Below, piece by piece: positions 16,727 to 25,229 of a DNA stretch of 64,000 nucleotides. A program made the position numbers and the translations under genes. Source of the stretch: Microbacterium proteolyticum (GTDB taxonomy: Bacteria > Actinomycetota > Actinomycetes > Actinomycetales > Microbacteriaceae); assembly GCF_029639405.1 (NCBI RefSeq), contig NZ_CP121274.1:1364001-1428000 (forward strand). The letters run 5' to 3'. The notes below the pieces were generated by a model, which saw only the letters and a list, made by a program, of their open reading frames with translations, had not been told where the DNA came from and ran no database searches. How positions within the stretch are numbered: the stretch's first letter is position 1; each line of letters begins with the position of its first letter.

Positions 16727-18616
16727 TCAGCGTGCGACGGCGGTCACCTCCGCCGACAGCGCCTCGGCCACGGCGCCCGCCACGCGGTCGGTCTGGCGCA
16801 GCGCCAGGGAATCCGATCGTGGACGCGTGAACGCGCCGGCCTCGGTCCCGGCCGTGAAGGGGCCGAGGGCGAAGAGGGTGGCGTGCGGCTGCCCCTCGCG
16901 GGAGACGACCCTGCCGTCGGGGTCGACGTCGATGCGCCCGAGCGAGCCCGCGAAGCTCTCGTCGGCAACGCGCACCTCTCGCCCGTGCCGCGACGCGAGT
17001 TCCCGCAGAGCGGGGTTGTCGCTGAAGGCGGCGCTCGGCGAGGGGAGCCACGCGTCGACGAGCACGCGCGCCTCGACCTCCACGTGCGGCGAGACCGCGA
17101 CGAACCCGCGTGCGGGGTCGACACGCACCGTGATGTCGGGCCCGAGGAACCGCACGACGCCGGCGTCGGCGAGCGCGAGGAGCTCTTCGAGCCGGTGCGC
17201 CGGCGGGCCCGAGGCGACGTAGCTGAAGAACGTGTGCCACGTGATCGGAAGGTCGACCGCGCGGGACCGGGCGCTCCAGCGCTCGGTGGGGATGTCGGCC
17301 AGAGCGAGGAACGATCCGAGGATCGTCAGGAACAGCGCCTGGGCGGCACTGCGCTCCTGCGTCGTCCGCAGCTGGAGATCTTCCACGATGTGCCGGCGGA
17401 CGCGATCGTGCACGGCCTGCGCGTCGGGGAAGGTCTCGCCCGCGAGCGGAACGTCGAGGGTGAGGATGTCGAACCTGTCGAGCGGGTCGGGCACGACCTC
17501 GGCGACGGCGGCCCGGAGGGCGACGACGTCGCCGTCGACGCGGCGAAGCGTCTCGCGGAACTCCTCCCAGGTCGTCGTCACCCGGTCCGGGTGTCCCGTG
17601 AACAGCTCGCGGTAGTGACCCCACACGAGCTCGCGGGCGAGGAGCGGCCACACGTCGTCGAGGAAGTCGATCGTGCCCGGGCGGGCGAGGAGCCCCGCGA
17701 CCGTCGGCGGCGTCAGGATCTCGAGCGCGGGTGGGTCGCCCTGGAGCTGCGACGACACCTTCGAGCGGTACGGCACGCCGCGCCGGGAACCGAGGTGAAG
17801 GCGCGGCTCCTGACCCGACGCGACGTAGCGCAGCCGCCCGTCCGCGTCTCGCTCGAAGCGCCCGCCCCGGCCCTCGGCCAGCAACACCACGGCATCCACC
17901 GATGCCAGTCCCATGCCCCGCACGATGGCGTCCTGGCCGGGGGCGAGCGCGCTCAGGTCGGCGTCGGCGGTGAACGCCGGTTCGATGTAGGTCAGGCCCG
18001 CCTGCGCCGCTTCGTCGAGCAGCTCGAGCGTCTCGCCGTCGGGCTCGCGGCCGTTGTGGCCGAGGGCGTACACGACGGTGTCGGCGACCAGGCGCGTCCC
18101 GTCGGCGAGGGCCACGTCCCACCCCTCGAGCGTGTCGTCCACCCACTGGACACTGCCCGGCTGCCAGTGCACGTCGACGCCCGCCGGGGCGATCGCGACC
18201 GTGCGGCGCCAGAACCAGTCGAGGTACAGGCTCTGGAGCCGACGCGTGGGGAAGCTGTCGCCGCGCAGCGACCGGACCTCGGCCAGCAGGGCGGGATCGT
18301 CGATCTCCACGTCGGGCAGCGTGTGGTCGCGGACGCGTTCGGCCCACTCGATCAGGGACGGTCCCGAGCGGATCGGCCCGGAGATCGTGCACGTCTCGTC
18401 GGTGAAGACGGTCACGTCGCGCGCCATCGAGTTCAGCTTCAGCAACGGCGACTGCTCGCGCCGCCAGATGCGGCCCGCGCCGGGCGGGAACGGGTCGACG
18501 AGGGTGACCTGCAGCGGCGGATCCTGGCGGGTCCGACGCGCGAGCAGGCGTTCGACGAGCATCACGGCCCGGGGACCGGCGCCGACGATCACCAGGCGGG
18601 CGGTACGGGAGGTCAT
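16727..18616 (-). CDS. FAD/NAD(P)-binding protein (PF13454-like)
   Basis: A 629-residue flavoprotein. The N-terminus has a dinucleotide-binding fingerprint VIVGAGPRAVMLVERLL. Further signatures are FPPGAGRIWRREQ, the KLNSMARDVTVFTD segment, DTVVYALGHNG around residue 195 and a second GMGLASVDAVVLL motif around 245. The C-terminal half is less conserved. Its ATG overlaps the stop of the upstream LLM monooxygenase (ATGA), so it is the last gene of a monooxygenase operon. It could act as an N-hydroxylating or reductase partner. No separate flavin reductase is visible in the window, which makes that role worth testing. Confidence 0.75.
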   Translation of the reverse strand: MTSRTARLVIVGAGPRAVMLVERLLARRTRQDPPLQVTLVDPFPPGAGRIWRREQSPLLKLNSMARDVTVFTDETCTISGPIRSGPSLIEWAERVRDHTLPDVEIDDPALLAEVRSLRGDSFPTRRLQSLYLDWFWRRTVAIAPAGVDVHWQPGSVQWVDDTLEGWDVALADGTRLVADTVVYALGHNGREPDGETLELLDEAAQAGLTYIEPAFTADADLSALAPGQDAIVRGMGLASVDAVVLLAEGRGGRFERDADGRLRYVASGQEPRLHLGSRRGVPYRSKVSSQLQGDPPALEILTPPTVAGLLARPGTIDFLDDVWPLLARELVWGHYRELFTGHPDRVTTTWEEFRETLRRVDGDVVALRAAVAEVVPDPLDRFDILTLDVPLAGETFPDAQAVHDRVRRHIVEDLQLRTTQERSAAQALFLTILGSFLALADIPTERWSARSRAVDLPITWHTFFSYVASGPPAHRLEELLALADAGVVRFLGPDITVRVDPARGFVAVSPHVEVEARVLVDAWLPSPSAAFSDNPALRELASRHGREVRVADESFAGSLGRIDVDPDGRVVSREGQPHATLFALGPFTAGTEAGAFTRPRSDSLALRQTDRVAGAVAEALSAEVTAVAR

Positions 18617-19965
18617 CGCGCGCCGATCGGGTCGGCGACCGGGGGCAGGTCGAGCAGGTCGTGCAGGGTCGCGCCGTCCTCGTACGAGCGGCGGTAGGAC
18701 CCCCGTTCCTGCAGGAGCGGGATGACACGGTCGGTGAACTCGTCCAGTCCGTGCGGGGTGAGGTGACCCACGACCGTGAATCCGTCGGTGGCCCGCTCCT
18801 GGACGTAGCGATCGATCTCGGATGCCACGTGCTCCGGCGTCCCGACGAACGTGTGCTGCGCGGTCAGGCGGATCACCAGCTCCCGGATGCTCAGCTTCTC
18901 CTCCGCCGCGAGGGCGCGGAGCTGGTCGATGCGCGCGCGGATCGCGGCGTGACGTCCGGCGAAGCCGTGCGCCGTCTCCGTCCCGGTGTCGGGCTCGACG
19001 TCGGGGAGGGGGCCGTCGGCGTCGTAGTCGCTGAAGTCGCGGTTCCAGATCTGCTCGAGGTAGGTGATGGCGGTCTGCGGCCGCACCTGCGCGAGGGCGA
19101 TCTCGCGCGATTTCTCGCGCGCGTCCTCGGCGGTGTCGCCGAGCACGAAGGTCACCGCGGGCAGGATCTTCAGCGAGTCCTCGCTGCGGCCGTGGGCGGC
19201 GAGGCGGCCCTTCACGTCGCGGTAGAACTGCTGCGCATCCTCGAACTCGTTGTGGAGGGAGAAGATGACGTCCGCGTGCGCGGTGGCGAAATCGCGTCCG
19301 TCGGCGGAGTCGCCGGCCTGCACGATCACGGGACGCCCCTGCGGCGACCGGGGGACGTCGAAGACCGCGTCGACGTCGAACAGGCGGCTCTCCTGCCGCA
19401 CGCGGGCGATCGCGTCCTCGCGCAGGAACTCGCCCGCCTCGGCATTCGCGACGATCGCGTCGGGACGCCACGACGACCACAGCGCTTTCGACAGGTCGGC
19501 GAACTCCGATGCCCGCGCGTAGCGGTCGGCGTGGTCGAGGTAGCCGCCGCGGCGGAAGTTGGCGCCGTGGAACGCGTCGGAGCTGGTCACCGCGTTCCAC
19601 CCGGCGCGTCCGCCCGACAGCAGGTCGAGCGTGCCGAGCTGGCGCGCGAGCTCGTACGGCTCGTTGAAGGTCGTGTTCAGCGTGCCGACGAGACCGATGT
19701 GCTCCGTCACCGCGGCCAGGGCGGTGAGGATCGCGAGCGTGTTCGGCCGACCGGCGACGTCGAGATCGTGGAGTCGGCCGCGGTGCTCGCGCAGCCGGAG
19801 CCCCTCGGCCAGGAAGATGTAGTCGAAGAATCCGCGCTCGGCGTTGCGGGCGAAGTGCTCGAACGACGAGAAGTCGATCTGGCTGCCCGCCGCGGGGTCG
19901 GTCCACACGGTGGTGTTGTTCACCCCGGGGAAGTGGGCGGCGAGGTGGATCCGACGGCGGCTCAT
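18613..19965 (-). CDS. LLM flavin monooxygenase, NtaA/SnaA/DszA type (cassette 1, third gene)
   Basis: A 450-residue FMNH2-dependent monooxygenase of the nitrilotriacetate/dibenzothiophene-sulfone monooxygenase group. Motifs include the IDFSSFEHFARNAERGFFDYIFLAEG start of the barrel in segments, VGTLNTTFNEPYELAR, LSGGRAGWNAVTS, GANFRRGGY, SPQGRPVIVQAG and the C-terminal VGTPEHVASEID. Family members cleave C-N or C-S bonds with O2 and reduced FMN. It is overlapped by the FAD/NAD(P) gene and overlaps the stop of the next LLM gene upstream. It is paralogous to the gene at 30817-32193 in the opposite arm. Confidence 0.85.
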   Translation of the reverse strand: MSRRRIHLAAHFPGVNNTTVWTDPAAGSQIDFSSFEHFARNAERGFFDYIFLAEGLRLREHRGRLHDLDVAGRPNTLAILTALAAVTEHIGLVGTLNTTFNEPYELARQLGTLDLLSGGRAGWNAVTSSDAFHGANFRRGGYLDHADRYARASEFADLSKALWSSWRPDAIVANAEAGEFLREDAIARVRQESRLFDVDAVFDVPRSPQGRPVIVQAGDSADGRDFATAHADVIFSLHNEFEDAQQFYRDVKGRLAAHGRSEDSLKILPAVTFVLGDTAEDAREKSREIALAQVRPQTAITYLEQIWNRDFSDYDADGPLPDVEPDTGTETAHGFAGRHAAIRARIDQLRALAAEEKLSIRELVIRLTAQHTFVGTPEHVASEIDRYVQERATDGFTVVGHLTPHGLDEFTDRVIPLLQERGSYRRSYEDGATLHDLLDLPPVADPIGAR

Positions 19966-21167
19966 GCGCCGACCTCCTGACGGGCGAAACGGCTGGCGAG
20001 GCGGGGGAGTCCGAGACGCTCCCGCAGGGTGCCGGCTCCGTCGTCGGGCGACAGGATGCCGGCGGCCGACGCCGCCGGGACCACGCGCTCGGCGATCGCC
20101 GAAAGGTCGGCGGGCAGCCGCGCGGGACGCAGCCGCACCCCGTCGACGCCGGCGTCCCGGAGCGCACGGATCTCCTCGACGACGTCGTCCGCGGTGCCGA
20201 CGACCACCCGGGCGTCGGTCGCGAGCGCATCCGCGTCCTCGAGGCGGCGCCAGGCCGCGGCCGCCGCGGCGGGCGTGTCCTCGACGAGGACGAGCAGGTC
20301 GGCGAACACGCGCAGGCGCTCCCCCTCGGTGCGGACGGCGTCCGCGGCATCCGCGAGCTCGTCCAGGATGCCGCCGACGGCGGACGCCCCCGCGGGCGTG
20401 ATGAACACGACGTCGGCGTGCTCGGCGGCGAAACGGTAGGGCACGCTCTGGTGCGCGAGGGCCGTGATGAGCGGCTGCCCCTGCGGCGAGCGCGGAACGA
20501 TCGATGCGCCTGTGATCGAGAAGAACTCTCCCTCGAACTCGATGCGGTGTACGCGCTCGCGGTCGAGGAACTTCCCGGTCTCGAGGTCGCGCACGATCGC
20601 GTCGTCCTCCCAGGAGTCGGCGAGCCGCCGGATGGCATCCACGACCTCGCCCGCCTCGCGGAAGGCCGCGAGCAGCGCAGGGTCGTCCTCGACGCGGCCG
20701 GAGGCCGGGAGACCGGTGGGGCCGTCGACGCGGCGTCCGAAGTTCGCGCGCTCCTGCGGCGACGATCCGGCGACGATGCGCGCGCCGGCGCGGCCGTGGC
20801 TGACGTGGTCGAGGGTCTGGAGCCCCGTCGCGAGGTGGAACGGCTCGGGGTGGGCGGTGGTGACCGTGGGGATCAGCCCGAGGCGGTCGGTCGCCGGGGC
20901 GAGGAAGGAGGCGACGAGCACCGCGTCGAGGCGGCCGCGGACGCGGTCGCGCCGGGTCTCGGCATCCGCGTCGAACGAACGACCCCCGAGGCTCAGCGCG
21001 TCCTCGATCGTGGCGAACAGGATGCCGCCGCCGTCGGCGACGCGCGCGAGGTCGCGCCAGTATCCCGCGGAGGTCAGCTCCGTCGGCCGCGCCGTGGGCT
21101 CGCGCCAGGCGGCGGGGTGCCAGCCCGCGCCGTCCAGGGCGACGGCGAGGTGGATTCGTTCGGGCAT
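19962..21167 (-). CDS. LLM-family oxidoreductase (cassette 1, second gene)
   Basis: A 401-residue luciferase-like protein beginning IHLAVALDGAGWHPAAWRE, with GLIPTVTTAHPEPFHLA, LDHVSHGRAGARIV, a WEDDAIVRD segment and RSPQGQPLITALAHQ. The C-terminus LRERLGLP is shared with its paralog at 29597-30805. The ATG at 21167 has GGAGGGAG upstream; a longer in-frame start exists but lacks a site. Its stop overlaps the following LLM start. A promoter-like TTGTGC-N17-CACAGT lies 40-70 bp upstream. The substrate is unknown. Confidence 0.82.
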   Translation of the reverse strand: MPERIHLAVALDGAGWHPAAWREPTARPTELTSAGYWRDLARVADGGGILFATIEDALSLGGRSFDADAETRRDRVRGRLDAVLVASFLAPATDRLGLIPTVTTAHPEPFHLATGLQTLDHVSHGRAGARIVAGSSPQERANFGRRVDGPTGLPASGRVEDDPALLAAFREAGEVVDAIRRLADSWEDDAIVRDLETGKFLDRERVHRIEFEGEFFSITGASIVPRSPQGQPLITALAHQSVPYRFAAEHADVVFITPAGASAVGGILDELADAADAVRTEGERLRVFADLLVLVEDTPAAAAAAWRRLEDADALATDARVVVGTADDVVEEIRALRDAGVDGVRLRPARLPADLSAIAERVVPAASAAGILSPDDGAGTLRERLGLPRLASRFARQEVGA

Positions 21168-21204
21168 CGTGCTCTCCCTCCGGGGCGGGAACGGCCCGCC
21201 GAGA

Positions 21205-21238
21205 GGCCCACTGTGCCGTCGGCCCGGTGGCGGCACAA
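21205..21238 (-). promoter_or_regulatory. Promoter candidate sharing a 12-bp block with 23008-23019
   Basis: On the minus strand TTGTGC (21233-21238) and CACAGT (21210-21215) are 17 bp apart. The -10 is embedded in GCACAGTGGGCC, identical to the block at 23008-23019. It lies in the 100-bp gap between the 341- and 401-residue LLM genes. Confidence 0.5.
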
Positions 21239-21267
21239 CACGTTCCGTAACGCAGCGCCGCGCGAGG

Positions 21268-22293
21268 TCATGTGACGTCGGATTGCGCTGACGGACTCCA
21301 TCCGAGCAGCGGTCCGAGGCGCCCGGCGAGGTCGTCCAGGATCTGCGCGTAGTCGTCGGGTGCGAAGTCGAAGGGCAGCGCGAAGGCGACTTCGTCGACC
21401 TCGGGGAACGCGGCTGACGATCGCAGGCGGTCGGCGATCTCCTCCGACGTGCCCACGATGTCGGCGGCGAAGAGCATCCCGCGCGGCCCCTGGGGGATCC
21501 CGACGCGCGCGCTCCGCGCCGCGGCGTACGCCGAGTACCGTTCGCGCTGCTCGGGCGTGGCCGAGTCGGTCGGGATGACGACGAGGCCCTGCGACACCCG
21601 CGCGGACTCGCCGTCGGGATGCCGATCGCGGTACAGCCGGATCTGCGTGTGCTGCTCGGTGTCGAAGTCGGTCGTGTCGACCGACTGGATCACGCTGCTG
21701 GTGAGCAGGTGGAAGCCGTTCTCGGCCGCCCAGGTGGTGGATGCCGGGCTCCCGGCGCCGTACCAGAGGCGGTCGGCGAGCCCGGGCGAATGCGGTTCGA
21801 TCCGCTCCGAGTACTCCTCGATGCCCTCGCGGCCCGCGAACGCGCTCACGCGGTCGCCGGCGAGGAACCCGCGCAGGCGCGCGAGCCGCTCGTACCCGAA
21901 GTCCTCGTGCTCGACGGTCCCGGGGTACAGCGCGGAGCCGATCTCGTCGAGGCGGCGCGGGGGACCGACGGAGAACCCCGGCTCCAGCCGACCGCCGGTG
22001 AGCACGTCCACCGTCGCCAGGTCCTCCGCAAGGCGGAAGGGGTTCTCGAAGCCCAGGGGGATGACCGCGGTCCCGAGGCGGATGCGGCTCGTGCGCTGCG
22101 ACGCCGCGGCGAGCACGGCGACGGGCGACGAGATGCCGTATTGCAAGTGGCGGTCCCGCAGCCACGCGCTGTCGAAGCCCAGACTCTCGGCGCGCTCGAT
22201 GATCGCGAGCGTCGCCTCGTGCCCGGCGCGCGGATTCTCGCGGTCGAACAGACCGATGGTGAGGAAGCCGAGGGAGCGGAGCGGGCGGGTCAC
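21268..22293 (-). CDS. LLM-family oxidoreductase (cassette 1, first gene)
   Basis: A 341-residue single-domain luciferase-like protein (SLGFLTIGLFD, LAAASQRTSRIRLGTAVIPL, FRLAEDLATVDVLTGGRL, a C-terminal VGTSEEIADRLRS). It resembles alkanesulfonate/limonene-type LLM enzymes. It starts with a GTG that overlaps the stop of the GNAT gene (GTGA). It is the counterpart of 28539-29570 in the plus-strand arm, sharing the AAASQRTS-IRL and PFRLAED-ATVDVL blocks. The substrate is unknown. Confidence 0.82.
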   Translation of the reverse strand: MTRPLRSLGFLTIGLFDRENPRAGHEATLAIIERAESLGFDSAWLRDRHLQYGISSPVAVLAAASQRTSRIRLGTAVIPLGFENPFRLAEDLATVDVLTGGRLEPGFSVGPPRRLDEIGSALYPGTVEHEDFGYERLARLRGFLAGDRVSAFAGREGIEEYSERIEPHSPGLADRLWYGAGSPASTTWAAENGFHLLTSSVIQSVDTTDFDTEQHTQIRLYRDRHPDGESARVSQGLVVIPTDSATPEQRERYSAYAAARSARVGIPQGPRGMLFAADIVGTSEEIADRLRSSAAFPEVDEVAFALPFDFAPDDYAQILDDLAGRLGPLLGWSPSAQSDVT

Positions 22294-23006
22294 GCGGGCG
22301 TCCGAACGGCCGCGAACTGGTTGCGGCGGCGCAGCGCGAAACCGAGGCGCTCGTACGCCGCGATCGCGCCGAGGTTCGAGGCCGCCGCGTGGAGCAGGGC
22401 CCGTTCGCCGCGCGCCTGGATGTGGAAGGCCACGTCGAGCACCAGTCGAGAGGCGAGGCCCTGGCGTCGGTGTTCGGCATCCACCGAGACCGCGCTGATC
22501 TCGGTCCAGCCGGTGGGGTGCAGGCGCTCGCCCGCCATCGCGATCAGACGTCCGTCGCGACGGATGCCGATGTAGCGGCCGAGCTCGTACGTCCGCGGCC
22601 GGAAGGGGCCGGGCTGGTTGCGGTCGACGATCGCGAGCATGTCCGCGGCGTCGTCGGGACCAAGCTCGATCGCCTCCTCGTCGGGGCGGGGGCGCAGCGC
22701 GTCGGTCTCGACCAGCTGCACGCCTTCCCCTCCGCCGAGGTACTCCCAGCCGGCCGGGTACCCGCCCTCGTAGCCCGAGAGCCCGACCTCGCTGCCGGGA
22801 CCCACGAGCTCGCGGAGAGCGTCCCAGACGCCCGGCTCGTCCCACGTGCGCACCGCGACGAACGGGGCGACGTCGCCGGGATAGCGGCGCACGAGATCGC
22901 CGCCGATCGCGAAGGAGGCGTGCGGGCCGGTCAGCGAATGCCAGGCCGCGTTGTCGAGGACGGTGGCGTCGGCGTGCGGAACGTCGAGCGTTGCGGAGGA
23001 GGTCAC
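22290..23006 (-). CDS. GNAT N-acetyltransferase (FR47-like)
   Basis: A 238-residue acetyltransferase with a variable N-terminal half and a C-terminal GNAT core. It has SAVSVDAEHRRQGLASRLV (acetyl-CoA pyrophosphate loop) and AASNLGAIAAYERLGF (the C-terminal Asn/Tyr helix). The start is set at GTG 23006, because a TTGCAC-N17-CACAGT promoter ends 6 bases before it, giving a leaderless start; upstream in-frame sequence is low quality. It heads the minus-strand LLM operon. N-acetylation of an amino acid substrate before monooxygenation would fit S-alkylcysteine salvage logic. Confidence 0.78.
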   Translation of the reverse strand: MTSSATLDVPHADATVLDNAAWHSLTGPHASFAIGGDLVRRYPGDVAPFVAVRTWDEPGVWDALRELVGPGSEVGLSGYEGGYPAGWEYLGGGEGVQLVETDALRPRPDEEAIELGPDDAADMLAIVDRNQPGPFRPRTYELGRYIGIRRDGRLIAMAGERLHPTGWTEISAVSVDAEHRRQGLASRLVLDVAFHIQARGERALLHAAASNLGAIAAYERLGFALRRRNQFAAVRTPA

Positions 23007-23007
23007 C

Positions 23008-23041
23008 GGCCCACTGTGCGCCGCCCGCGCCACGCGTGCAA
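23008..23041 (-). promoter_or_regulatory. Promoter of the minus-strand LLM operon
   Basis: Minus-strand TTGCAC (23036-23041), 17 bp, CACAGT (23013-23018), then 6 bases to the GTG at 23006. The block GCACAGTGGGCC is shared exactly with 21205-21216. The remaining 195 bp to the divergent permease gene show no clear promoter or riboswitch. Confidence 0.55.
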
Positions 23042-23235
23042 GCCGAGGGCCGCGGTTCGCAACGGGCGCGCGCTTATGTGACAGCGCGTGAAGTCCGGCG
23101 TCGGTCCGTGACGCTCGGCGACACCGGGTTTCGCGCGCGTCCCGCCCGGTCGGCATCCGGGCACATCCTCGTTCGAAACCGGTCCGCCATCCCCCGCGGC
23201 CCGGAAGCCCCCGATACGGAACTGAGGACGTCGGC

Positions 23236-24279
23236 ATGAGTGGGACCCCCGCACTTCGCGCCTCGATCGCGCGGTACATCGCGCTGAGACTGGCGCAGGC
23301 GCTCCTGGTGCTCTGGGCGGCCTACACGCTGTCCTTCCTCGTGCTCTACGCCCTGCCGAGCGACCCCGTGGCGCTCCTCGCGGGCGGCGACGCGACCGAC
23401 ATCTCCGCCGCACAGCTCGACGACCTGCGCGCGCGGTACGGCCTCGACCAGCCGCTGTGGGTGCAGTATCTGCTGCACCTGCGCGGCATCCTGACCGGCG
23501 ACCTCGGCACGTCGATCTCGACCGGCCGCCCCGTGGCGCAGGTGATCGGGGAAGCGATCCCGCCGACCGTCCAGCTCGCCGGGTTCGCGCTCGTCGTGGC
23601 CGTCGTGCTCGGCGCCGGGATCGCGATCGTCGCGACTTTCACGCGCTCGCGTCGCCTCTCGGCGGTGCTGCTCGGGCTGCCCCCGCTCGGTGTCGCCGTG
23701 CCCTCGTTCTGGCTCGGACTCGTCCTCATCCAGTGGTTCTCGTTCCAGATCCCCCTGTTCCCGGCGATGGGGGACAAGGGTTTCGCCTCCCTCGTCCTTC
23801 CGGCCGTCACCCTCGCCGTCCCCACGAGCGCCGCGATCGCGCAGTTGCTGTCGAAGAGCCTGGCGACCACCCTCGGCGAGCCGTACATCGACACCGCGTG
23901 GGCGAAGGGCGCGGGGCGATGGCGGGTGCACCTGGGCCACGCGCTGCGCAACGCGGCCCTTCCGGCGCTCACGGTGACGGGTCTCGTCGTGGGCCAGTTG
24001 CTCTCGGGCACCGTGGTCACCGAGACCGTCTTCTCGCGTCCGGGCGTGGGCCGGGTGACGGCACTCGCCGTCCAGCAGCAGGACGTGCCCGTCGTGCAGG
24101 GGGTCGTGCTGTTCGCTGCCCTGGTCTTCGTCCTCACCACGCTCGCCGTCGACCTGGTGTATCCCGTCCTCGACCCGAGGATCGTGCTCGGCACCGCGCC
24201 GGCCCGCCGTCGCCGTGACGCCTCCGCGGCGTCCGCGGCCGGCCGGCATCCCGAGGCCGCCGGAACGGAGGTGAAGTGA
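23236..24279 (+). CDS. ABC transporter permease, DppB type
   Basis: A 347-residue membrane protein with about six transmembrane helices. It has the DppB/OppB N-terminal pattern (RLAQALLVLWAAYTLSFLVLY in two parts, SDPVALLAGG, RYGLDQPLWVQYL) and a permease coupling-loop region (DTAWAKGAGRWRVHLGHALRNAALP). It forms the inner-membrane channel with the next gene for a peptide-, nickel- or glutathione-type substrate. Its partners in the window are monooxygenases, so the cargo is probably the LLM substrate. It is first in the plus-strand operon; its TGA overlaps the next ATG. Confidence 0.9.
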   Translation: MSGTPALRASIARYIALRLAQALLVLWAAYTLSFLVLYALPSDPVALLAGGDATDISAAQLDDLRARYGLDQPLWVQYLLHLRGILTGDLGTSISTGRPVAQVIGEAIPPTVQLAGFALVVAVVLGAGIAIVATFTRSRRLSAVLLGLPPLGVAVPSFWLGLVLIQWFSFQIPLFPAMGDKGFASLVLPAVTLAVPTSAAIAQLLSKSLATTLGEPYIDTAWAKGAGRWRVHLGHALRNAALPALTVTGLVVGQLLSGTVVTETVFSRPGVGRVTALAVQQQDVPVVQGVVLFAALVFVLTTLAVDLVYPVLDPRIVLGTAPARRRRDASAASAAGRHPEAAGTEVK

Positions 24280-25229
24280 TGTCCGAGACCACCGCCCTCG
24301 TCCCCGAGCGACGCGAGCACTCCGAGGACCCGTTCGCCGCCACCGCCGCCGACCGGTTCGATGACGCCGTCGTCGCCCGCGCCGCCGAACGCCGGACATC
24401 GACGCGTCGACGCGCCCTCCCCGCGGCGTTCCGCCGTCCCCTCGTCCTCGCGTCGGCGGCGTGGATCGTCGTGGTCCTCGTCGCCGCGCTCTGGCCCGGG
24501 CTCCTCGCGCCCGGGGATCCGCTCGGCGGCACCCCGACCGAGAATCTCCAGGCGCCGTCGTGGGCGCACTGGTTCGGCACCGACCAGCTCGGCCGGGACC
24601 TCTACACGCGGGTCGTCCACGGCACCGCGTTGACCGTGTCCGCTGCCGCGATCGCCGTCGGCGTCGGGGTGGTGGCCGGGTCGCTCCTCGGCCTCCTCAG
24701 CGGCTTCGTCGGCGGACGGACGGATGCCGCGATCATGCGCGTCGCCGACGTCCTGCTCGCCATCCCGGGTCTCCTGCTGTCGCTCGCGATCATCACGGCG
24801 CTCGGTTTCGGCACGGTGAACGTCGCCATCGCCGTCGGGATCGCGAGCCTGGCGGCGGTCGCGCGCGTGCTGCGGTCGGAGGTGCTGCGGGTGCGGACGG
24901 CGCCGTACATCGAGGCGGCCCGGGCCTCGGGCAACGGCTGGACGGCGGTGCTGCTGCGCCACGTGCTGCCCAACTCGATCGGACCGGTCGTCGTGCTGGC
25001 GGTGCTGGAGTTCGGGACCGCGATCCTCGCGGTCTCGGCGCTGAGCTTCCTCGGATACGGGGCACCGCCGCCCGCTCCCGAGTGGGGCGCACTCGTCTCG
25101 GGCGGCCGCGACTACCTCCGGAACGCGTGGTGGCTGACGGCTCTGCCGGGACTCACCATCGCCGTCACCGTGCTGGCGGCCAACCGCCTCTCCCGGGGGC
25201 TCGACGCCGACGGGAGGGCACGCCGATGA
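24279..25229 (+). CDS. ABC transporter permease, DppC type
   Basis: A 316-residue second permease. After a polar N-terminus (about 50 residues) there is one helix, a short periplasmic loop containing PGDPLGGTPTENLQAPSWAHWFGTD in segments, and then five helices. The coupling loop EAARASGNGWTAVLLRHVLPN and SALSFLGYGAPPPAPEWG are diagnostic of DppC/OppC. The ATG at 24279 overlaps the DppB-like stop with GGAGG seven bases upstream. It pairs with the upstream permease. Confidence 0.9.
   Translation: MSETTALVPERREHSEDPFAATAADRFDDAVVARAAERRTSTRRRALPAAFRRPLVLASAAWIVVVLVAALWPGLLAPGDPLGGTPTENLQAPSWAHWFGTDQLGRDLYTRVVHGTALTVSAAAIAVGVGVVAGSLLGLLSGFVGGRTDAAIMRVADVLLAIPGLLLSLAIITALGFGTVNVAIAVGIASLAAVARVLRSEVLRVRTAPYIEAARASGNGWTAVLLRHVLPNSIGPVVVLAVLEFGTAILAVSALSFLGYGAPPPAPEWGALVSGGRDYLRNAWWLTALPGLTIAVTVLAANRLSRGLDADGRARR

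Noticed and set aside
16727..20638. A 1303-codon open frame on the minus strand spanning several genes
   Set aside because: It joins the real 629-residue FAD/NAD(P) frame to upstream shadow sequence of the LLM genes; the ATGA overlap at 18613-18616 marks the real start.
23042..23235. Possible SAM-type riboswitch ahead of the ABC permease gene
   Set aside because: Some stem-like G/C runs exist but the conserved core of the known SAM riboswitch classes is not visible.
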